Positions 7,857 to 15,278 of a stretch of 15,278 nt of DNA are shown here, one piece after another. The first letter of the stretch is position 1; every line of letters begins with the position of its first letter. Source of the stretch: Smittium culicis (lineage: Eukaryota; Kickxellomycota; Harpellomycetes; Harpellales; Legeriomycetaceae). Location: positions 1 to 15,278 of the forward strand of contig LSSN01006101.1 of assembly GCA_001970855.1 (NCBI GenBank), written 5' to 3'. Made by a program: the position numbers and the translations under genes. The notes under the pieces were generated by a model. The model made no database searches. It had not been told where the DNA came from and saw nothing but the letters and a program-made list of their open reading frames with translations.

Positions 7857-10800
7857 TTAGTTAAGACCTAGAGCCTTAATTGAGGGTAAACTTGTTTTGC
7901 CGCTATTTAGTTCAGTGTAGCTACTTTTTGAGATTGACTTTCTTTCTTCAAAGCGGTATGTATCAGGGTGAGGATTTATGTTATCTGTTATATGCGTGTT
8001 TGAACCTAATCTTGGGAATGGCTGATTAGTTCGGTTATTAAACTTGTACGGATTGTCGTCGCGTACAGGGTTTAAAATACTACTATTTATACTTGGGTTG
8101 ATTGGGATATCATTTCTTACAACATTATCATATTCCTGGTTACTGAAGTTGTTAGTATAGTTGATTGACGTTCGTTTGTAAAAATTGTTTGATTCTTTTT
8201 GATAGTAATAGTTTCTGCCATCTGGCTCGCAAGGTTCGTTGCCGGAAATTGGTTGAGAGTGTTGCGAGCTGCTGTTTCTGTAGTAGCTAGGCCACGAGTC
8301 ATTAACGGTAGCCTCGTTGTGGTAAGAGTAGTTTTGTTTGTTAAAAGAGTATCCGTCAACATCCTGATCTCTATTTGGAGGGTTTGTTTGATAGTTTATT
8401 GTTGATTTATAATTAAATGATGGTCTGTGGTCTATTTTATCTTCGGATGAGATACCTTGGTTATATCCCTCCGATGAGATTTGGCTAGAAATAGATAAGC
8501 GTTGGCGGTAACCAGTAACTGGTCGGGATGTGGCGTTGCTATTGCTCGGCCTTCTGCTTCTTGTCGAAGAGGGTGCAGGTAATTTTGAGTATGATGAAGG
8601 TCTTCCTCTTTGGTAAACATCGTGGCCAGTGGGTAGTCGTGAGTTTTTTGATTTTAATGAATTAGAGAAAGAGCTAAATAACCTATTTTGGGGTTGTTCA
8701 TCGTCCAAAATAATATCAAAGTATGAAGGGTCCATTTTATCTAGCTTATCAAACTGGTTAACCCGTTTTTTGGGGTTTTCATTACGGGTTATTTCAGTCT
8801 CATTTAAAATTATACTCATAGTTCCATTAGATTGTTTTGGAGGGTTACTAACAGGCTCGATAATTTCATTTTCAACGCTGTTTCTTTCACTATTAACTCT
8901 AGTGTTTTGGTTTAATTCGATTAGTTCGTTTTCAGAAGAGGCGTTACTTCGAGCAGGTTTAATACTAACAACGCTTGGGACTATGCATTCGCTATTGTGG
9001 GACAGATTATTCAATTGAGATAAATTATGTGAAATTGATTCTTTATTAGGAGGCTCTTGTATCTTGGATATAGCTATTTCAAATTTGGTAAGTTCAGAGT
9101 CAAAATTCCAAAACGATCTCATTGTCTCCATCAAGCTAAGCAGCGCAGCTAAGCCATGCAGTATGTCAGAAATACGATAAGGAATTAGTAGGGATGAAAC
9201 GCTGTCATTCAAAGCATCGGTATTTTTATTTACAGTTGAGGCTGTGTGATTTTTAGCGTTCATATCAGATTTTGAATCATTTTTGGAGTGAATTTTTTCA
9301 GATTTGGCGTTTAAAACGTACCAAACTGCAGGTTTACTTTCATTATTAGCGTCAAGACGGGTAGTTGGATTCTTTATATTTACTCTTTTTAGCTTTAGAA
9401 GGCATGGTTCGCTCTTGTACTCATCAAAACCAAGGATGCATGCATTGGCAGCTTCCATTATTGGGAAAAGTTTGTAGCAAGTTAGTAATACTCTAGCGGA
9501 GCTAACGATACCTATTGATGAGCTTAAGCTGTAGCGTAAGCATTCTAAAGCGGATGAGGATACATTAGAAGAAGCAGACTGAGATTTTTCAGTTGGATCT
9601 TTTGATAAGTTTATAGACAATACAGATGCAAAGGCGAGAGTTCTGGCAAAATCAGCGCACGAAGCGGCGTTATAAAAAGCAATATCAACAGATTTTTTCC
9701 AATACTCGAGCGGTCTAGTGGGTAGACTTTTTTGTTTGTTGCTATTGGGTGAGCTTGAACAAGAACTAGGGCTTTTTTCTGTGTTTAAAGTAGAAACAGG
9801 TTGATTGCTATCCAGATGAATAGATGTATTAACTTTAGGGTTATTTTTTAGCGAGTCAATAACACGTGGTTCGAAAACGAGGTCAGGTAAGTTGTGGTAT
9901 GGAGAATCCTGGTTTGAACTTTTCAGTTTAATGAATAATTCACTGGTTTTATCGATTAGAAGCTTGTTCGAATTTCTAGAAACGCTGGGTAGAATTTTAT
10001 AGCATTGGTTTTCAAAAGTAAATTCATGGAATGTGCTGCTAATCAATAGGGACACGATTTCCAATACAATAGACTTTTGCTTTTCAAAGACTTCAGAGGA
10101 TGATTTTCTAAAATCAAAGAGGGAGTTTTTACTTTCTAAAAATTCATGGAAAGAGTCAGAACCAGATTTTTTGTTTTTGAACTGAATCATGCAATTGATT
10201 ACAAAATCGATCCAAGAGTGGTATTCCTTATCGTAGCTGAAGAAGATAGAGTTGTAGTCTGTTTCTAGAATATAACTGAAGCAAATAAGGATGTAAGAGA
10301 TGAAGGATATTTCATTAAACATGATTTTTTCACAGAATGAAATAGTGTTTGAAATGTAAGATAGAGGCTCAGAGGACGAATTTAATGGTTTGAAGGACAT
10401 TCCCTTGTTAAAAACAGGCAAGGCAGAGTTGAGCCAATTTTCGTATTGGCGGGAAAATGAGTCGAATAGGTACTGGCCAGTACTGTTGCGGCCACTTTTT
10501 TTTGATATAGAAGTTTGATTGTATGGATCATTTGGAGAAGTTTTTTTAGGTTTGCTTGAAGAGAAGCTTCCTTTATAATTATCCGAGTTGTTTTGGGAAA
10601 ACGATGAGCGTTTATTAGACGAGTCAGATGCAGTTGAATTAGATATTGTTAATGAATTAAATAGTTCATTTAGTGAGATCAGGGGGGATTGTTTGTTGTT
10701 TATTTCTTTAATAAATTGGAAGAAGCAGTCAATTTTCAGAGCAGAAACGATATACTTTATGATGTTTGATTTTTCAGAGTTGGGGAGTTTAGGTGATTGT

Positions 10801-12365
10801 CTTTCTTTTAATTGAGGGTTTTTATTTGTAGTACCGGCAGAAATTGCTTGCTGGAAGGATCTGACCAAGAAACTTTGGTATGGTTTTGGATCATCAACTT
10901 GCAAGTCAGATTCAGAGGAAATACAAGAGTCAAATTTGGAGTTTTCTTCAGGGAGATTAATGCTCATGTGACTTATATAAAGAGAGATGTCATGTCCATG
11001 AACAAGGGCGAGCTTTCTGTCGAGAACGAATATCATCCAGCATATTCTACGGATTTCTTCTATAAATTCGTTTGATAGGGGTTTATTGTTTACATAGTTA
11101 AAACCGCTCTGGATTTCAAATAAGTTATAGGCGGAGGAGGAGGAGGATATAGTACCCAAACCAGGGGTTGCTTCCAAGTCTATGCTGATCAAGTTTCCGT
11201 TTATTATGTGATCCAAGGCTTTTTTGTGCATTAAGGAGGATACAGTATAGTCAGATATCATGAAGTAGAAGATACTTAGTATAAACAGTGTTTGAGCTTG
11301 GTACAGGTGGAATTTTATAGGTAGAATTTGAGGGTCAATGGTGGTGTTTAGGAGTATTAGATTTGAGCAAATTCTGGCGAGATTAATACCTTCATTTAGA
11401 TTGTTTGTACCAACAGCGAGTATTACAAGATATAGGGGAAGGGGTATGGTCTTGTTTGAGATGCTATCAATTAGAGGCTTTTTGTTGAATATTGGAATTT
11501 GGGAGAGAAATAAGTTAATAAATCGATCAGTGCTTTCGTTTAAGACGATTTCAGGGTATTGGGGCGCATCAGAGCTTGGAGGATATTGAAGGTTTTTAGT
11601 GGTCTTATTTCCCTTGTCCAAGAAGTTCCTATAATAGTTGTTTTTCGCAGGATGATTATTGGAGTCGTGTAACTTGTCATCAATTCTGGGATAAAAGTTG
11701 GTGGTATTATATTTAAGGGGGTTTGTGGAGAGTGGGTATTTGGGATTTGTTGAGGATAAGAGGTTGTTTGGTGCTTTTTGATCAAAAGTATTACCGTAGC
11801 TGAAAGCAGATATTTGGGTAGAGTTTATAGAATCTTGAGAGTCTTTTGAGTAAAAGTTGGGGGTGTTAGAGAGAGCAGTAGAGGGGAGCTCTTCGGTAAT
11901 TTGTTGAGGGGTGTCATTAGATATTTCTTGGTTTAAAGCGTTGTTAATGTTATTAGTTAGTAGGGTGGAGTTGATTATGGCGTCTTCGATAGCAGATTGA
12001 ACTTCAGGAGCTATTGGCTTACCAGGGGGGATGAGGTCGCCGTAAGTGTAAACTCTTGGTGGTCTTCCTCTTTTTCGTTCTTTTGCGTATATACATTGAG
12101 TGCCTCTATTTTTACAGTTTGTGCAGTGAGGGAGAATACTGTCACATTTAATTTTTTTGCGCCTACATAGCATGCATGCTAAACTTATTCTTTTATTGCC
12201 TGTTTTATCAGGGCGGGGATCTTTTGAAGTGGAGTCGAGGGATTTGTCTTTGTTGTGGACAGAGTCAGAAGCATTAGGGGGAGAGTTTGTTTTTGAATTG
12301 GAGGCGTTAGAATCCAAGTTCTTTTGCCAAGTTTGAGAGGCATTGTTATCGATAGAAGTTTCCAT
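7857..12365 (-). CDS. Zn(II)2Cys6 (GAL4-type) fungal transcription factor, 1502 aa, single exon
   Basis: Predicted nuclear DNA-binding regulator; target genes cannot be told from sequence. Residues 64-91 hold a perfect zinc binuclear cluster: C64-x2-C67-x6-C74-x6-C81-x2-C84-x6-C91, with RRKKIK in the first loop. Immediately after comes KRGRPPR (98-104), an AT-hook core. Residues about 271-474 match the fungal-specific regulatory (middle homology) domain, including EIRRICWMIFVLDR (437-450) and INLPEE. More helical segments follow (about 535-575, 633-705, 885-985, 1055-1090), separated by Ser/Asn-rich linkers, so the domain appears split. A second RGRP core is at 1253-1256. The last 200 residues are rich in Asn, Ser and Tyr, and the protein ends LPSIKALGLN. 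Family members are often 600-1000 residues, so this one is long. The start is firm: TAA lies immediately upstream in frame and the next Met, M65, is inside the zinc cluster. The initiation context is weak (T at -3). No frameshift or intron is visible. Confidence 0.95.
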   Translation of the reverse strand: METSIDNNASQTWQKNLDSNASNSKTNSPPNASDSVHNKDKSLDSTSKDPRPDKTGNKRISLACMLCRRKKIKCDSILPHCTNCKNRGTQCIYAKERKRGRPPRVYTYGDLIPPGKPIAPEVQSAIEDAIINSTLLTNNINNALNQEISNDTPQQITEELPSTALSNTPNFYSKDSQDSINSTQISAFSYGNTFDQKAPNNLLSSTNPKYPLSTNPLKYNTTNFYPRIDDKLHDSNNHPAKNNYYRNFLDKGNKTTKNLQYPPSSDAPQYPEIVLNESTDRFINLFLSQIPIFNKKPLIDSISNKTIPLPLYLVILAVGTNNLNEGINLARICSNLILLNTTIDPQILPIKFHLYQAQTLFILSIFYFMISDYTVSSLMHKKALDHIINGNLISIDLEATPGLGTISSSSSAYNLFEIQSGFNYVNNKPLSNEFIEEIRRICWMIFVLDRKLALVHGHDISLYISHMSINLPEENSKFDSCISSESDLQVDDPKPYQSFLVRSFQQAISAGTTNKNPQLKERQSPKLPNSEKSNIIKYIVSALKIDCFFQFIKEINNKQSPLISLNELFNSLTISNSTASDSSNKRSSFSQNNSDNYKGSFSSSKPKKTSPNDPYNQTSISKKSGRNSTGQYLFDSFSRQYENWLNSALPVFNKGMSFKPLNSSSEPLSYISNTISFCEKIMFNEISFISYILICFSYILETDYNSIFFSYDKEYHSWIDFVINCMIQFKNKKSGSDSFHEFLESKNSLFDFRKSSSEVFEKQKSIVLEIVSLLISSTFHEFTFENQCYKILPSVSRNSNKLLIDKTSELFIKLKSSNQDSPYHNLPDLVFEPRVIDSLKNNPKVNTSIHLDSNQPVSTLNTEKSPSSCSSSPNSNKQKSLPTRPLEYWKKSVDIAFYNAASCADFARTLAFASVLSINLSKDPTEKSQSASSNVSSSALECLRYSLSSSIGIVSSARVLLTCYKLFPIMEAANACILGFDEYKSEPCLLKLKRVNIKNPTTRLDANNESKPAVWYVLNAKSEKIHSKNDSKSDMNAKNHTASTVNKNTDALNDSVSSLLIPYRISDILHGLAALLSLMETMRSFWNFDSELTKFEIAISKIQEPPNKESISHNLSQLNNLSHNSECIVPSVVSIKPARSNASSENELIELNQNTRVNSERNSVENEIIEPVSNPPKQSNGTMSIILNETEITRNENPKKRVNQFDKLDKMDPSYFDIILDDEQPQNRLFSSFSNSLKSKNSRLPTGHDVYQRGRPSSYSKLPAPSSTRSRRPSNSNATSRPVTGYRQRLSISSQISSEGYNQGISSEDKIDHRPSFNYKSTINYQTNPPNRDQDVDGYSFNKQNYSYHNEATVNDSWPSYYRNSSSQHSQPISGNEPCEPDGRNYYYQKESNNFYKRTSINYTNNFSNQEYDNVVRNDIPINPSINSSILNPVRDDNPYKFNNRTNQPFPRLGSNTHITDNINPHPDTYRFEERKSISKSSYTELNSGKTSLPSIKALGLN

Positions 12366-12503
12366 TTATATTATTTGAAGAAGGTTGTATACATTTAGGC
12401 AGGTATTGCAGAAGGGGTGGGGGGGAGTATATTAAATGAGCGATAAGAATTAGTAATAGAGGGTATATAGAAAAAAGTATATGGTAATAAAGAAATTGGG
12501 TAT

Positions 12504-12536
12504 TAGTAGTAGTAGTATTAGTAGTAGTAGTAGTAG
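12504..12536. repeat. TAG trinucleotide microsatellite
   Basis: Eleven triplets: four TAG, one TAT variant at 12516-12518, then six TAG. It lies about 140 bp upstream of the start codon of the transcription factor gene, within its leader or promoter. Such tracts vary in length between strains. Confidence 0.95.
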
Positions 12537-12613
12537 TAAAGAGTGGTGTTTAAAAAAATGAATGGGAGATAGCGGCGATATAATACTAAAGGCGCTTTGA
12601 AGGAGAAAGTAAA

Positions 12614-12626
12614 AGCAGATAAGCGG
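12614..12626 (+). promoter_or_regulatory. 13-mer with a GATAAG core, repeated in inverse orientation at 13176-13188
   Basis: AGCAGATAAGCGG at 12614-12626 occurs exactly as its reverse complement at 13176-13188, about 550 bp away. Both lie upstream of the transcription factor gene. The shared stretch extends well beyond a GATA core, so a common regulatory site or an old duplication is possible. I infer a regulatory role weakly. Confidence 0.35.
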
Positions 12627-12920
12627 TTGGATGTCTGATTATATGTGATAAGGAGAGCGAGAGCAAAGGGCAGGCCTTGAATCATGTGAGCTTTGGTAGT
12701 ATAAGAGGGATTATGGGCAGTATAGGACGAGGGTCTATGAATAATTAGGGGGAGGGGGCAGCAGTTTCATAGACGTGTTTTGGGTAGCAATTCAACCTAA
12801 AATGGCAAGATGTATTATGGAATGTTTGGGCTGACCCGTCTAGACTGATTACGCGATAAAAGATGACGTTGGGTGAATGAGGTTAGAGTAAAGGTAAGGG
12901 GCGAGTAGATGGAAAGGCTT

Positions 12921-15265
12921 TTTTTTAAATTTTAAATATAATTTTAATTTTTCAGTGGCGACAGGCTGGTAAAAGCTGCAGCGAAATTACGCTAATGAGG
13001 AAAACAGGCAAGATTTGCAGCTGAAACACAGACACAAACAAAAAATTAAAGATTCCACCAAAAAAACCTATTCAGGGCAAAAGCGTGAGTTTATAGGCCA
13101 ACAGTAACCCACAAAGGCGAGAGACCTGGCTGTTGTTCGGACAAATAGGAGACAGGTGTCAGCTATAGTAAATATCCGCTTATCTGCTGGGAATTCAGCT
13201 GCAGTAAATGGCCGCTTTTTTTTTCTTTTTTTTTTTGCTCGGAACTCAGCAACGTTCCAATGCTTTTCACGGAGTTTTCGAGACTTCTTTAGTTAAAAAA
13301 AAAAAGGGTCTATATTGACAGCTGTAAGAGCTTATATGCGCTGCAAAGGCTAATTATGATTTGTTGAAATTTCAGATTAGATTCTGTGGATAATAAGCAA
13401 TTTATCATCTATTGCCAAATAGTTAATATATCCTAAAATAGCCTCTAATTTAGCCTAAAGAATACCCAAGATGCGGAATATAAGCTCGTTTATCCACAGC
13501 AGCATCATAATGACATTCAATAAGCTTTGTTTCACGATTTGCTAATCTCTTGATGGCGTATTGGCCAACTCATCAGCTGTCAGAAAGCTGTTGGGCCCAC
13601 AGCAAATCATGGGTGTGTATAAACCATCAATTATGCCATTCTTAGTACAAAGCCTTACGCTTTTACATTTTTGCCACCTATTGATTACCACTAATAACTT
13701 AACCTCCTGTCCAATCAATTTCTCGTCATTTCGAGCCAAAGAAATACTGCTGATATACACTCTCTATTCCACACATTCTGTTTGTCTTATCGGATAATTT
13801 CTGAACATTGCATAAAAATCAGAGAGTTTGTGATTTTATGAGTGTGGAAAAAAAAAAAAAAGATTCAATCAGATAACATCAAAGTCCTTAAACTTTATGT
13901 AAGCGGCACCCGGGATTGCAGCAATTTCTAATGCGCCGATAAAATGTTTCTACCACGCTAAATTTTCCTTTATTTGCCCCGACAAAATATAAAAATCCCT
14001 TTTTATTTTATGGCATGTTTTACATTATCATAAAAAGCTAGCCAATTCCATTCCAACTTGATTTTTGAAATCTGCCTATCCCTATATCCAATACTCTTTA
14101 TTTTCTAACTTTAGGTTTTTTTCTTTTTTTAGTTTTTAGACGCTTCCATATTTTCGGCTAAATGTTCAGATATCTTTACTTCGGCTGATTTGTCTCATAG
14201 GTTATTCGCTATTTGCTCACAATCTTTACTCAATACAACAATACGTCAGATTTTCAACATAACATTCCCAACACCTCCCCCATTATAATTAAATAGTATT
14301 ACTATTCGCTTATATTATTTTTATTTATATAATATTACTCGCTATATGCGCTGGAAACATCCAATAAAAACCCTAAATAACGGCTCATCAGGTTTCAGAT
14401 TGTGTGCCAAAGATTATTGTGCATTATAACTGGCCTTAAGGATATATTGGCCGCCCAAAAAAAATAAAACAAGTTCGCAATTTATCATCCAATTACCTGC
14501 TTAGTCATGTCAGCTATTCTGATTGAAAAAATACTAATGGGCTCCCTCTCCACCCCTATTTTTTTCATGGGCTTTTACAGAGTGAAAATACAATTATAAA
14601 TAAGGATTGGAAGGAAAAATTAGTTTGGCGCAAAAGATTAATAAATATCTAAATAAATAACTGTGGTTTAAGTAAATGCTAATCATTATAAAAAGTTTCA
14701 CTATGCTCAATTAGATATCCCGATATACCCTCTGCCAAAATCTATAACTGTCTTTGCTTTTAAAAGGCGCTCATTTAAAATTAAACTCCAGAATCCATGC
14801 TTACACGTTACTTTATAATAAAACCACCCATGCACTCAAGAAGGCAAGATTCTAAGCAATCTGCCATAAGCATACTGCAACGATGAACCTTATGAAAATA
14901 ACAAACAAAAAAGACTAGTGAAGTAACAACAGAGACCTAGCACTTAATAACCCCTCATAGGTTAGCCACTTTATTCCAATTGCTGAAACAATTAAAAAAA
15001 AATTTCATATGCAATTGATTAACAGTACGCTAAATTTAAATGTGAGCTTACTTTGCTCAACCTGGATTTTTAGATTAATCGATACGCAAACATTCTGCAT
15101 TTTTAATGCTTTTAAGGCTTTTAAACTTAGATTTCTACTGATAGAATTGTACAATATAAATATGGGAATGACAATCTATCTAAAATCAACTAGTTGTTAA
15201 TTACAATATATTATCCCCGAATATATTCGCTTGAATCAAATAGTATTCCGACATCTACTTCTTCG
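12921..15265. other. Long upstream intergenic region, no convincing gene
   Basis: Mixed-composition DNA, less AT-rich than the left part of the window, with A and T homopolymer runs. At 13542-13797 two open frames overlap on opposite strands: 72 codons on minus opening at GTG and 78 on plus opening at TTG. The minus frame ends with TADELANTPSRD, a faint resemblance to the start of T/K-type cyclins, but nothing cyclin-like follows. Frames further right (for example 15009-15200) look like chance. I see no tRNA and no mobile-element motif here. The space may be a long promoter or may hold a non-coding RNA that I cannot detect. Confidence 0.5.
13159..13250. repeat. Imperfect tandem duplication with a T-rich insertion
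   Basis: Unit A (13159-13194) starts TCAGCT-at-AGTAAAT-at-CCGCTT and ends TGCT-g-GGAA-t. Unit B (13195-13245) has the same blocks with gc, gg, c and a different base at the variable points, plus about 15 extra nt of mostly T between CCGCTT and TTGCTCGGAAC. A third TCAGC starts at 13246. The matched blocks stay in order, so this is a true old duplication. It contains one of the inverted GATA 13-mers. Confidence 0.8.
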
Positions 15266-15278
15266 CCCCCCCCCCCCC
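15266..15278. repeat. C13 homopolymer at the window end
   Basis: The sequence ends in thirteen C. A pure C run this long is out of character for an AT-rich genome and is probably where the assembly stopped, or a sequencing artefact. Confidence 0.9.

Larger units (their letters stand above)
12366..12920 (-). promoter_or_regulatory. Probable 5' UTR and promoter region of the Zn2Cys6 gene
   Basis: On the plus strand this stretch is strongly purine-rich, so the gene's sense strand is pyrimidine-rich, a common look for fungal promoters and leaders. Three GATAAG hexamers, the GATA-factor core, lie at 12442-12447, 12618-12623 and 12647-12652. AGGGG motifs, which match the yeast stress-response element, lie at 12413-12417, 12747-12751, 12753-12757 and 12897-12901, the first beside a G7 run. 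I cannot place the transcription start. Motif function is inference; GATAAG is moderately over-represented here by my rough estimate. Confidence 0.4.

Noticed and set aside
8629..9018. 129-codon plus-strand frame inside the transcription factor gene
   Set aside because: It is antisense to an intact 1502-codon gene and its composition is what the complement of Ser/Asn-rich codons gives.
10588..11075. Two adjoining plus-strand frames opposite the regulator (75 and 87 codons)
   Set aside because: Shadow frames of the minus-strand gene with no recognisable domain.
13542..13760. Cyclin T/K-like N-terminal exon
   Set aside because: Only about 12 residues resemble the motif; no cyclin box follows in any frame and no GT donor sits at the expected point.
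15009..15200. 63-codon plus frame starting with ATG near the right end
   Set aside because: No domain, composition of random AT-rich DNA, and no supporting context.

Overview
The window looks like a nuclear contig from an AT-rich fungus. The single clear gene encodes a Zn(II)2Cys6 (GAL4-type) transcription factor with a fungal-specific regulatory domain. It is intronless, and its disordered parts are very rich in Asn and Ser. Nuclear-type tRNA genes sit in DNA that is otherwise extremely AT-rich. Some early-diverging (zygomycete-grade) fungi would fit this composition and protein style, but the sequence does not settle the lineage. The window starts inside a perfect tandem repeat and stops in a C13 run, so it is probably a whole contig ending in hard-to-assemble sequence.

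Layout from left to right. 1-277: seven identical 37-bp tandem units plus a partial one. 311-577: probable relic of a Ty3/gypsy-type integrase. 1086-1315: tRNA cluster with elongator tRNA-Met(CAT), a degenerate 70-nt tRNA-like element, and tRNA-Ser(GCT); the three are 2-3 nt apart and share one Pol III terminator. About 1316-7856: a very AT-rich tract with no intact gene, in which I find decayed mobile-element coding fragments: a possible RNase H fragment at 2360-2494, a probable piggyBac-type transposase relic on the minus strand at 4486-4779, and a probable Ty1/copia integrase-region relic at 6858-7299. Many differences from the family motifs, and several stop codons, fit G:C to A:T decay. 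7857-12365 (minus): the 1502-residue transcription factor. 12366-15278: its long upstream region, with a TAG microsatellite, a cluster of GATAAG sites, AGGGG motifs, an imperfect tandem duplication and a shared 13-mer, but no convincing second gene.

Working picture: one regulatory gene and a small polycistronic tRNA unit are the only parts that look alive, in or beside a transposon graveyard. The relic assignments rest on motif recognition by eye from six-frame reading and need a profile search. The most unusual item is the tRNA-like element held in register between two good tRNA genes. I see no evidence for an entirely new multi-gene system.
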